8,717 nt of DNA, taken from the NCBI GenBank assembly GCA_944385645.1, contig CALWYA010000059.1, positions 1 through 8,717 on the forward strand, given 5' to 3'. Positions 1 to 5,566 of this stretch are shown here, piece by piece (position 1 is the stretch's first letter; every line of letters starts with the position of its first letter). Source of the DNA: an uncultured Oscillospiraceae bacterium. Lineage in GTDB: Bacteria > Bacillota > Clostridia > Oscillospirales > Oscillospiraceae. The position numbers were made by a program, and so were the translations under genes. Below the pieces are notes generated by a model that was given only the letters and a program-made list of their open reading frames with translations, made no database searches and was not told the DNA's origin.

Positions 1-325
1 CGCCTGCTCCGGGGCCCTGCCCGTCTTCGGCACCCCCTTCCTGTGCGCCCTGATGGAGGAGGCCGCCTGGAAGTCCATCGCCCCCCACCTAGAGGCCGGC
101 CAGAGCACTGTGGGCACTCGGCTGGACATCAGCCACGACTCCGCCACCCCCGTGGGGATGAAGGTGTGGGCCGAGAGCGAGGTCACCCAGGTGGACGGCC
201 GGCGCATCGAGCTGAAGGTGGCCGCCTATGACGAGAAGGGCCCCATCGGCCAGGGCACCCACCAGCGGTTCATCGTCCAGGACGAGAAGTTCCTGGCCCG
301 GGCGGCGGCCAAGAAGGAGGGCTGA
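1..325 (+). CDS. FlK-like hotdog-fold thioesterase (5' partial)
   Basis: The reading frame is open from base 2 to the TGA at 323-325, and its start lies before the window. The visible 107 residues look like the fluoroacetyl-CoA thioesterase (FlK)-type hotdog family, which hydrolyses small acyl-CoA thioesters in the cytoplasm. The FlK catalytic residues are present at the right spacing: a Thr in VFGTPF, a Glu eight residues later in LMEEAAW, and a His 26 residues after that in ISHDSATPVG, matching Thr42/Glu50/His76 of FlK. The end carries the usual GQGTHQRFIV strand. Most family proteins are about 125-140 residues, so roughly 20-30 residues are missing. The Met at 53 lies after the catalytic Thr and is internal, not a start. 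The substrate is unknown; Clostridia commonly carry such genes without fluoroacetate metabolism, so a housekeeping acyl-CoA role is more likely. The end of the gene contains the RBS of the next gene. Confidence 0.85.
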   Translation, partial: ACSGALPVFGTPFLCALMEEAAWKSIAPHLEAGQSTVGTRLDISHDSATPVGMKVWAESEVTQVDGRRIELKVAAYDEKGPIGQGTHQRFIVQDEKFLARAAAKKEG

Positions 326-328
326 GGG

Positions 329-805
329 GTGTCCATCGAGAAAGTCCGGGACTATTTCCGGCCCCTGGGCCGGGAGGGGGACATCCTGGAGTTCCCCGTG
401 TCCAGCGCCACCGTAGAGCTGGCCGCCCAGGCGGTGGGGGTCATCCCCGCCCGCATCGCCAAGACCCTGTCCTTCCTGGTGGACGGCAGCTGTGTCCTCA
501 TTGTGGCCGCCGGAGACGCCAAGATCGACAACAGCAAGTTCAAGGGATTCTTCCACACCAAGGCCAAGATGCTCACCCCCGAGCAGGCGGTGGAGATGAC
601 CGGCCACGCGGTGGGGGGCGTGTGCCCCTTCGCCAACCCGGAGGGGGTCCGGACCTATCTGGACGTGTCCATGCGGCGGTTCGACACCGTGTTCCCCGCC
701 GCCGGCAGCTCCAACTCGGCCATCCAACTCACCTGCGACGAGCTGGCGGAGTACTCCCACAGCCAGGGCTGGGTGGACGTGTGCAAGGGCTGGCAGGAGG
801 AATGA
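329..805 (+). CDS. YbaK/EbsC (ProX-type) aminoacyl-tRNA deacylase
   Basis: This 158-residue protein has the YbaK/aminoacyl-tRNA editing domain over its whole length. The family hydrolyses mischarged tRNAs in trans (for example Cys- or Ala-tRNAPro) in the cytoplasm, acting alongside prolyl-tRNA synthetase. Signatures seen are IAKTLSF with the conserved Lys at residue 45, the GGVCPF loop at 96-101, and the clostridial-style PAAGSSNSAI segment near 123-132. Length is normal for a single-domain YbaK protein. The start is GTG at 329: AAGGAGGG at 314-321, inside the end of the thioesterase gene, lies 7 nt before it. The gene starts 3 bp after the upstream stop, so the two are almost certainly co-transcribed and translationally coupled. 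A hairpin terminator follows 20 bp after the stop. Which mischarged tRNA it edits cannot be read from sequence alone. Confidence 0.9.
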   Translation: MSIEKVRDYFRPLGREGDILEFPVSSATVELAAQAVGVIPARIAKTLSFLVDGSCVLIVAAGDAKIDNSKFKGFFHTKAKMLTPEQAVEMTGHAVGGVCPFANPEGVRTYLDVSMRRFDTVFPAAGSSNSAIQLTCDELAEYSHSQGWVDVCKGWQEE

Positions 806-825
806 CCGGCCCGCGCAGATTGAAA

Positions 826-864
826 CAGAGGCTTCCGCTCCATGGAGCGGAAGCCTCTGCTTTT
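826..864. terminator. bidirectional intrinsic terminator
   Basis: A perfect 15-bp stem (826-840 with 845-859) encloses the 4-nt loop CATG. On the plus strand it is followed by CTTTTATA and ends the thioesterase/YbaK unit. On the minus strand it is followed by TTTCA and lies just beyond the ABC-F stop codon (863-865). The position between convergent genes fits a shared terminator. Confidence 0.88.
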
Positions 865-2344
865 ATAGTGTCAGGGAGGCCGTCCCCACCCGCTCCCGGA
901 AGGCCCGGTCGTGCTCCACCAGGAGCATGGTGGGCCGGTACCGGAGGATCAGCTCCTCCAGCTGCATCCGGGAGAACAGGTCGATGTAGTTCAGGGGCTC
1001 GTCCCACACATACAGGTGGGCCCGGCGGCACAGGCTGGCCGCCAGCAGGACCTTCTTCTGCTGGCCGGCGCTGTACTGGGCCATATCCCGTTCAAAGAGC
1101 TCCCGGCCGAAGTCCAGCTTGCGCAGGATGGTGAACAGCTGGGTCCGGTCCACCCCCTGCCCCTCCGCCCAGTCTGGCAGAGAGCCGGACAGGTGGTCCG
1201 ACTTCTGGGGTACGTAGGAGATGAGGAGGCCCGAGGCTCGGCACAGGGTCCCGGTGTGGGGGAGCTCCTCCCCCAGGGCAAGGCGCAGCAGGCTGGTCTT
1301 GCCCGTCCCGTTGCCCCCCTCCAGGCACAGCCGCTCCCCCGGCTCCAGGGTAAAGGTGACTGGCCTGCCAGTGCTTCGGCCGCCATAGGCCACGGCCAGC
1401 TCCCGCCCCTCCAGCAGGCGGCCCCCGGGATAGGTCAGGGGGAACAGCTTCAGCTCGTCGGCCCGCTCCACGTCCCGGAGCAGGGCGGACTTCTCCCGGA
1501 TGGCCTCCTCCTGCCGGCTCTCCAGCCCCTTGGCCCGCTTCATCAGCTTGGCGGACCGGTGGCCCACAAAGCCACGGTCCACCTTGAGGCCGGAGTTCTC
1601 GCCGCCGTACTTGCTGCGCTCCACCTTGTCCGACCAGGCGGCGGTGCGCCGGGCGGCCTGCTCCAGCCGGCGGATCTCCCCCTTCAGCTTCTTGTTTCGG
1701 GCCAGCTCCCCCCGGTCCCGGGCCTCCTTCTCCCCCCACCACACGGAGAAGCTCCCCCGGATGAGCTCCGGGCCGGTGCGGTTCAGGGCCAGGGTGTGGT
1801 CGGTGCAGCGGTCCAGGAAGGCCCGGTCATGGGAGGCCAGGAGAAAGCCCCGGTCCAGCCCCCGGAGGCAGTCAGCCACCAGGGCCCGGCCCTGGGCGTC
1901 CAGGTGGTTGGTGGGCTCGTCAATCATGGGGTAGGCGTCCTCCCGGAGAAAGAGGGCGGCCAGCAGGGCCCGGGTCTGCTCTCCGCCGCTGAGGGCGGCG
2001 AAGGGCCGGTCCAGGACCTCCTCCTCCAGCCCCAGCTTGGACAGCTCCCAGTCCAGCCGCCACGCCTCCTCCGGCGGCGTCTCCTCCAGCAGCAGCGCCC
2101 GGACCGGCCGCATGGGGTCGGACACCGGCCGGGGCCAGCGCAGGCAGGGGACCGGGCGGGAGATGGTCCCCCGGCCCTCCGCCTCCCCCGCCAGCAGCTT
2201 CAGCAGGGTGGTCTTGCCCCGGCCGTTCCGGCCCACCAGGCCCAGCTTCCAGTCGGTATCCAGCCGCAGGTCCAGGTCCTGGAACACGGGGGTATAGTCC
2301 CCGTCATAGGTAAAAGAGAGATGCGAAATGGTGATCTGTGACAT
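863..2344 (-). CDS. Lsa-type ABC-F ribosomal protection protein
   Basis: A 493-residue protein with two ABC ATPase domains and no membrane segment: an ABC-F protein. Domain 1 has Walker A GRNGRGKT (38-45), signature LSGGEQ (118-123), Walker B with DEP (142-144) and SHD (171-173). A charged helical linker covers about 200-300. Domain 2 has Walker A GGNGTGKT (343-350), signature YSAGQQKK (424-431), DEP (448-450) and EHD (477-479). Segments such as IDEPTNHLD, the linker AWSDKVERSKYG and WDEPLNYID closely resemble Lsa proteins, which bind the ribosomal E site and dislodge lincosamides, streptogramin A and pleuromutilins. Both catalytic Glu residues are kept. The start is ATG at 2344, with AGGAGG 7 nt upstream. 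The frame stays open further upstream to a TTG near 2593, but that stretch crosses a terminator hairpin and does not resemble ABC-F N-termini. The gene has its own promoter and attenuator-like leader. Resistance itself is inferred from family. Confidence 0.9.
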   Translation of the reverse strand: MSQITISHLSFTYDGDYTPVFQDLDLRLDTDWKLGLVGRNGRGKTTLLKLLAGEAEGRGTISRPVPCLRWPRPVSDPMRPVRALLLEETPPEEAWRLDWELSKLGLEEEVLDRPFAALSGGEQTRALLAALFLREDAYPMIDEPTNHLDAQGRALVADCLRGLDRGFLLASHDRAFLDRCTDHTLALNRTGPELIRGSFSVWWGEKEARDRGELARNKKLKGEIRRLEQAARRTAAWSDKVERSKYGGENSGLKVDRGFVGHRSAKLMKRAKGLESRQEEAIREKSALLRDVERADELKLFPLTYPGGRLLEGRELAVAYGGRSTGRPVTFTLEPGERLCLEGGNGTGKTSLLRLALGEELPHTGTLCRASGLLISYVPQKSDHLSGSLPDWAEGQGVDRTQLFTILRKLDFGRELFERDMAQYSAGQQKKVLLAASLCRRAHLYVWDEPLNYIDLFSRMQLEELILRYRPTMLLVEHDRAFRERVGTASLTL

Positions 2345-2370
2345 CTTGTCGCCTCCTGTCGCTCCGCGCG

Positions 2371-2400
2371 AAAAACCGCAGGAGGGCATCCCTCCTGCGG
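2371..2400 (-). terminator. intrinsic terminator (attenuator) in the ABC-F leader
   Basis: On the minus strand an 11-bp perfect GC-rich stem (5' arm 2400-2390, 3' arm 2386-2376) with a 3-nt loop is followed at once by TTTTT (2375-2371). It lies only 26 nt before the ABC-F start codon and downstream of that gene's own promoter, so it must be bypassed for the gene to be expressed. This is the layout of transcription attenuation. Confidence 0.85.
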
Positions 2401-2470
2401 CGCACGGACAGAAGGGGCACAAAGGCCCCTTCCACGGCCGGAGGCGGGACGGCGCGCGTTCCCCCTGCGA
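2376..2470 (-). promoter_or_regulatory. candidate antiterminator pairing in the ABC-F leader
   Basis: Leader segment 2469-2461 (CGCAGGGGG on the minus strand) imitates the terminator 5' arm. It can pair with the terminator 3' arm at 2385-2377 over 9 consecutive pairs with one G-U wobble, plus one more wobble at 2470/2376. This is mutually exclusive with the terminator. Between the two lies a separate perfect 8-bp hairpin (2411-2418 with 2425-2432, loop of 6). Upstream, 2474-2513 can form competing small stems (CCCT/AGGG, GACCC/GGGTC, AAGAC/GTCTT). The switch is inferred from complementarity only. Confidence 0.5.
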
Positions 2471-2525
2471 CCCACGACAAGACCCGGGCCCTGAACAGGG
2501 TCCGTCTTTTTTGCTCGTCATTGGG

Positions 2526-2546
2526 TCAGCAAGAGAACTTGCGCAT
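2526..2546 (-). CDS. possible leader peptide MRKFSC upstream of the ABC-F gene
   Basis: A 6-codon reading frame (ATG at 2546-2544, TGA at 2528-2526) encodes MRKFSC. It starts about 29 nt after the predicted transcription start. Upstream there is AAAGGA at 2563-2558 (11 nt away, rather long) and GGTGGG closer in, so the RBS is imperfect. The codons overlap a small GCAAG/CTTGC stem. Short translated leaders that sense drug-stalled ribosomes are known before ABC-F and erm genes; the place fits, but a 6-codon frame can occur by chance. A second ATG at 2521, 4 nt after its stop, opens a frame that runs into the ABC-F gene. Confidence 0.35.
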   Translation of the reverse strand: MRKFSC

Positions 2547-2581
2547 CGTCCCACCAGTCCTTTCTGTTTTAATTCGGGCCC

Positions 2582-2610
2582 AGCATAGCACAAAGGGCCG
2601 CCCCTGTCAA
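2582..2610 (-). promoter_or_regulatory. sigma-A type promoter for the ABC-F gene
   Basis: On the minus strand a perfect -35 TTGACA (2610-2605), a 17-bp spacer and -10 TATGCT (2587-2582, four of six matches). The predicted transcription start is near 2575, giving a leader of about 230 nt before the start codon. The -35 box contains the MATE stop codon. Confidence 0.75.
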
Positions 2611-2617
2611 GGGGCGG
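2598..2617 (-). terminator. hairpin at the end of the MATE gene, possible weak terminator
   Basis: A perfect 7-bp GC-only stem (2598-2604 with 2611-2617) spans the MATE stop codon. Its 6-nt loop is exactly the TTGACA -35 box of the next promoter. The downstream tract on the minus strand is CCCTTTGTG, a poor U-run, so termination would be weak. Confidence 0.4.
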
Positions 2618-3923
2618 TCTGCACCTTGCCCCGGCTCCAGCGCAGAAGGATCACCGCCGTCAGGGCAGTCAGGGCCTCGGTCACCGGGGCGCTGAGCCAC
2701 ACCCCGTCCATTCCCAGCAGCCGGGACATGAGCAGCGCCAGGGGAACGATGAGGACAAAGCCCCGGAGAATGGACACCAGAAATCCGGATCGGGATTTTT
2801 CCAGGCAGGCGAAGAACACCGCCGTGACGATATTGAAGCCGGCGAAGAAGAAGGCCAGGAAGTACAGCTTCAAACCCCGGACCGCGATCTCCTGGAGGGT
2901 GAGGTCCCCCTCCCGGTTGAAGACGGACACGATGGGGTCCGCCAGGAGCACCGACCCGGCGTAGACCAGGGCGGCCAGGACGAAAGCGGCGATCAGGGCG
3001 TAGCGGTACACCGTCCGGGCGGTGTGCTCCTCCCCGCGGCCCCAGGCGGAGCTGACCAGGGGCTGGATGCCCTGACCCAGGCCGGTGAACAGGGCCACCA
3101 CCACCAGGTAGATGTTGGCCACCACCCCGTAGCCGGCCACGCCCAGGTTGCCCGCCAGATCCAGGATGATGAAATTGAACAGCACCAGCACCAGGCCGGA
3201 GGACAGCTCGGAGATCAGGGAGGGGGTCCCCAGCATGACCTGCTCCCCCGTCCCCCGGAAGTTCAGACCGGACCGGCGGGGAACCAGGGTGCGCTTCCGG
3301 AAGTGGCCGGAGAGAATGACCAGACTGATCACCGGAGCCAAGCCGGTGGCGAACACCGCCCCGAACATCCCCATGCCGCAGGGGAAGATGAAGATATAGT
3401 CCAGCACAATGTTTGAGAAGCTGCCCCCCAGCATGGCCGCCATGGCCAGCCGGGGCGCCCCGTCGTTGCGCACAAAGCACAAGGTCACGTTGTTCAGCAG
3501 GAAGGCGGGGGCAAAGGTGAGCAGCACCCGCAGATAGGTGGCGGTCATGCCGTGGACCTCCCCTGTCCCCCCCAGGAGGGTGCTCATCTGGGGGGCAAAG
3601 CACACGCCGGGGATCACAAAGAGCAGAGAGACCAGCACAGCCAGGATCAGGGAGCGGGTGAACACCCCCTGGGCCTCCTCCTCCCGGCCGCGGCCCCGAA
3701 GAATGGAAAACTTGGTGGCGCCGCCCATACCCAGCATCAGGCCGGCACCCTGAATGAAGTTATAAAACGGAATGGCCAGATTCAGGGCGGTCAGCCCGTC
3801 CGCCCCCAGCCCCTGGGAGATGAAGAAGGTATCCGCCAGAATATAGCAGGACAGCCCCATCATGCCCAGCATATTCTGGGAGGTATACTGAAAAAATTCC
3901 CGTCGGATGGCACTATGCTCCAT
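2607..3923 (-). CDS. MATE family multidrug efflux transporter (MepA-like)
   Basis: A 438-residue, strongly hydrophobic protein of normal MATE length (about 440-460), with two repeated halves expected to form 12 membrane helices. MATE proteins export cationic drugs and dyes using a Na+ or H+ gradient. Family-type segments are ADTFFISQGLGADGL near 30-44, the PFYNFIQGAGLMLGMGG loop near 52-68, TFAPAFLLNNV at 136-146 and LGTPSLISELSSGL at 231-244, which begins the second half. The start is ATG at 3923, with AGGAGG 5 nt before it. A strong terminator hairpin lies immediately upstream of this RBS, and I found no convincing promoter between that hairpin and upp, so expression may depend on read-through or conditional antitermination. 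It is followed on the same strand by the ABC-F gene, which has its own promoter; together they look like a small drug-resistance pair. Substrates cannot be predicted, and a non-drug substrate is possible. Confidence 0.9.
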   Translation of the reverse strand: MEHSAIRREFFQYTSQNMLGMMGLSCYILADTFFISQGLGADGLTALNLAIPFYNFIQGAGLMLGMGGATKFSILRGRGREEEAQGVFTRSLILAVLVSLLFVIPGVCFAPQMSTLLGGTGEVHGMTATYLRVLLTFAPAFLLNNVTLCFVRNDGAPRLAMAAMLGGSFSNIVLDYIFIFPCGMGMFGAVFATGLAPVISLVILSGHFRKRTLVPRRSGLNFRGTGEQVMLGTPSLISELSSGLVLVLFNFIILDLAGNLGVAGYGVVANIYLVVVALFTGLGQGIQPLVSSAWGRGEEHTARTVYRYALIAAFVLAALVYAGSVLLADPIVSVFNREGDLTLQEIAVRGLKLYFLAFFFAGFNIVTAVFFACLEKSRSGFLVSILRGFVLIVPLALLMSRLLGMDGVWLSAPVTEALTALTAVILLRWSRGKVQTAP

Positions 3924-3942
3924 GTCGTCCTCCTCTTGCGCG

Positions 3943-4000
3943 AAAAAAGGCGTCCGTCCTCCCCCCTTCTGAGGCCTAACGGGGGAAGGCGGACGCCTTT
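3943..4000 (-). terminator. strong intrinsic terminator directly before the MATE RBS
   Basis: On the minus strand 4000-3990 pairs perfectly with 3956-3946 (11 bp). After one bulged A (3957) the stem continues for about 9 more pairs, C-rich 3989-3981 with G-rich 3966-3958, including one wobble. The loop is about 14 nt. Six T follow or overlap the stem end (3948-3943), and the MATE AGGAGG comes 8 nt later. It can serve as the terminator of the tsaE-tsaB-upp unit, as an attenuator for MATE, or as both. Confidence 0.85.
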
Positions 4001-4043
4001 CGCCCTACCCGGCGGCAGGGCGCGGCTTTACATTTGATTTTTC

Positions 4044-4077
4044 TTACTTCGTCCCGAAGATCCGGTCGCCGGCATCG
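4044..4077 (-). repeat. second copy of the upp 3' end (direct repeat, distal copy)
   Basis: These 34 bp match 4204-4237 at 33 of 34 positions, exactly 160 bp away in the same orientation. In the upp frame they would encode DAGDRIFGTK and a stop. The only difference (4047 versus 4207) changes the last Lys codon AAA to AAG and is silent. Similarity stops sharply at 4078 and 4043. Confidence 0.92.
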
Positions 4078-4203
4078 TTCCCATTCCGGCTGCGCCGGAA
4101 TGGGGGCCCTTTCCTTTTTATCCTCGGGCGAAATGAATTCGCCCTGCGGAAATTCTTTGCTGCGCAAAGAATTTTGGGGCGACGCCGGCCCGCGGGTTCC
4201 CGA
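4078..4203. repeat. 126-bp hairpin-rich block between the upp 3' end copies
   Basis: No credible gene lies here. The block holds three perfect inverted repeats: 11 bp (4080-4090/4094-4104), 7 bp (4126-4132/4138-4144) and 11 bp (4150-4160/4164-4174). The first and third have unrelated arms but the same core, GC-TGC-GC, so both have a 3-nt TGC loop. AT content is higher than in neighbouring DNA. With the flanking 34-bp repeats it looks like a small inserted palindromic element or the remnant of a larger one. No transposase or recombinase is present. The last hairpin could also help end upp transcripts, although it lacks a good U-tract on the minus strand. Confidence 0.6.
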
Positions 4204-4237
4204 TTATTTCGTCCCGAAGATCCGGTCGCCGGCATCG
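4204..4237 (-). repeat. native upp 3' end copy of the 34-bp direct repeat
   Basis: This copy forms the last ten codons and stop of the intact upp gene and pairs with the distal copy at 4044-4077. A repeat that rebuilds a gene's 3' end resembles attachment sites of integrative elements that target gene ends. Confidence 0.9.
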
Positions 4238-4839
4238 CCCAGGCCGGGGACGATATAGGCGTGGTCGTTGAGCTTCTCGTCCACGGCGGCCACGTAGATC
4301 TCCACGTCCGGGTGGTCCCGGCGGACCACTTCAATGCCCTCGGGGGCGGCCAGAATGTTCATCAGCTTGATGTGCTTGCAGCCGTATCCCTTCAGGAAGG
4401 TGATGGCGGCGGAGGCGGAGCCGCCGGTGGCCAGCATGGGGTCCAGAACGATCACGTCCCGCTCGGCGATGTCGGTGGGCATCTTGCAGTAGTACTCCAC
4501 CGGCTTGTGGGTCTCCGGGTCCCGGTACAGGCCGATGTGGCCCACCTTGGCGGAGGGGATCAGATTCAAAATCCCGTCCACCATGCCCAGCCCCGCCCGG
4601 AGGATGGGCACAATGGCCAGCTTCTTGCCCGCCAGGTGCTTGAAGGTGCCGGTGGCCACCGGGGTCTTGATGACCACGTCCTCCAGGGGCAGGTCCCGGG
4701 TTGCCTCATAGCACTCCAGGGCGGCCACCTCGGAGACGATCTCCCGGAACTCCTTCACGCCGGTGCGCTCGTCCCGGAGGATGGACAGCTTATGCTGTAA
4801 CAGCGGGTGGTCCAGCACATGAACTTTTTCGTCAAACAT
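4204..4839 (-). CDS. upp: uracil phosphoribosyltransferase
   Basis: A full-length 211-residue UPRTase, which makes UMP from uracil and PRPP in the cytoplasmic pyrimidine salvage pathway. Seen motifs are LRAGLGMVDG (80-89), the PRPP-binding loop VIVLDPMLATGGS (129-141), and the C-terminal uracil-binding region AYIVPGLGDAGDRIFGT (194-210). Length and both ends match the family (208-212 residues). The start is ATG at 4839, with AAGGGG about 8 nt upstream. The first 8 bp overlap the end of tsaB (ATGTTTGA contains the tsaB stop), so it is translationally coupled to tsaB. A candidate promoter inside tsaB may give it independent expression. The last 34 bp are duplicated 160 bp downstream, yet the gene itself is intact. 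Confidence 0.97.
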   Translation of the reverse strand: MFDEKVHVLDHPLLQHKLSILRDERTGVKEFREIVSEVAALECYEATRDLPLEDVVIKTPVATGTFKHLAGKKLAIVPILRAGLGMVDGILNLIPSAKVGHIGLYRDPETHKPVEYYCKMPTDIAERDVIVLDPMLATGGSASAAITFLKGYGCKHIKLMNILAAPEGIEVVRRDHPDVEIYVAAVDEKLNDHAYIVPGLGDAGDRIFGTK

Positions 4840-5566
4840 CTTGTATTCCCCTTCCGTTTGTTTCGTTGCGCTCCCGCGCCAGCCGCTCCCGCTCCGCCTG
4901 GGACAGGCGGTGGTACACCGGGACCAGCCGGCCGCCCTTCACCAGCTCTCCCCGGGCGGCCAGCTCCCGGGCGGCTCTGGCCACCCCCCAGGCGCTCTGC
5001 CAGCGCAGGTGCTCCGGGGCCAGGGCCAGGTCGGGAATCTGTTCTCGCAGACCATTATAACACAGGGCGGCTCCATCTCCAACGACTATTTTCGGAAAAT
5101 TTTGATTTTTCAGCTCGGCCCCCAGCTCCGCCAGGGAGATGGCCCGGTCTGGGGTCAGCCGCTCCAGCCCCTCGCCGGCGGCCAGGAAGAGGGCGTTGTA
5201 CACCTGCCCGCGCCGGGCATCCATGGCGCACACGATGAGCCGGCCCTCCAGGTGGGCCAGGGGCCAAGCCATGGACTCCAGGGTGGAGCAGGGGGCGCAG
5301 TCCAGGTCCCGCCCCCAGGCCAGCCCCTTGGCGGTGGACACGGCGATGCGCAGGCCGGTGAAGGAGCCGGGGCCGGCGGCCACGGCGACCACGTCCACCT
5401 CGTCCAGCGACGCGCCGCAGTTGCGCAGCAGGCTGTCCGCCATGGGCAGCAGGGTGCGGCTGTGGGTCAGGCCGCTGTTCTGCCAGGACTGGGCCACCAG
5501 GACCCCGTCCCGGCACAGGGCCACGGAGCAGGGGCCGGCGGAGGCCTCCAGAGCCAGAATATTCAC
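4832..5566 (-). CDS. tsaB: tRNA t6A biosynthesis protein TsaB
   Basis: A 244-residue ASKHA-fold protein, the inactive paralogue of TsaD. It is the scaffold of the TsaB-TsaD-TsaE complex that puts threonylcarbamoyl on A37 of ANN-decoding tRNAs. It opens with NILALEASAGPCSVAL, has the typical AAGPGSFTGLRIA segment (63-75), a dimer-interface region around SRTLLPMADSLL (36-47), and ends with the usual VPVYHRLSQAERERLAR (215-231). The length is slightly above the common 220-240. The start is GTG at 5566, four bases shared with the tsaE stop (GTGA), so the pair is coupled; the longer frame upstream is only the open shadow frame of tsaE. In many Bacillota rimI and tsaD follow tsaB; here upp follows instead. 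Codons about 153-172 form a conspicuous AT-rich patch that carries a promoter-like sequence. Confidence 0.95.
   Translation of the reverse strand: MNILALEASAGPCSVALCRDGVLVAQSWQNSGLTHSRTLLPMADSLLRNCGASLDEVDVVAVAAGPGSFTGLRIAVSTAKGLAWGRDLDCAPCSTLESMAWPLAHLEGRLIVCAMDARRGQVYNALFLAAGEGLERLTPDRAISLAELGAELKNQNFPKIVVGDGAALCYNGLREQIPDLALAPEHLRWQSAWGVARAARELAARGELVKGGRLVPVYHRLSQAERERLARERNETNGRGIQDV
5054..5082 (-). promoter_or_regulatory. candidate intragenic promoter in tsaB, upstream of upp
   Basis: On the minus strand a perfect -10 TATAAT (5059-5054) is preceded by TGT, forming an extended -10. A weak -35 TTGGAG (5082-5077) lies 17 bp upstream. It sits in an unusually AT-rich patch (about 5050-5110) within a GC-rich gene, about 215 bp before the upp start. 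No transcript evidence is available. Confidence 0.4.

Noticed and set aside
53..325. ATG at 53 as the thioesterase start
   Set aside because: The frame is open upstream and encodes the conserved catalytic-Thr segment before this Met, so the gene begins outside the window.
911..2341. Long plus-strand open frame (476 codons) opposite the ABC-F gene
   Set aside because: Its product is low-complexity (Gln, Gly, Leu, Pro rich) with no family resemblance. It is the antisense shadow of a clear ABC-F gene in GC-rich DNA.
2345..2593. N-terminal extension of the ABC-F frame to a start near 2593
   Set aside because: The extra 83 codons run through a terminator hairpin and its T-run, look unlike any ABC-F N-terminus, and the ATG at 2344 has an ideal AGGAGG.
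4001..4043. Promoter for MATE just upstream of its terminator
   Set aside because: TGTAAA-like bases occur, but no -35 lies at 16-18 bp. The match is no better than expected by chance.
4078..4203. CRISPR array or tRNA in the hairpin-rich block
   Set aside because: There are only three dissimilar palindromes with no regular repeat-spacer spacing, and no cloverleaf or CCA-type end could be drawn.
4044..4334. Minus-strand frame of 96 codons ending in DAGDRIFGTK
   Set aside because: It ends like Upp only because it runs into the duplicated 3' end. The rest overlaps upp in another frame and passes through the hairpin block, with no RBS or family match.
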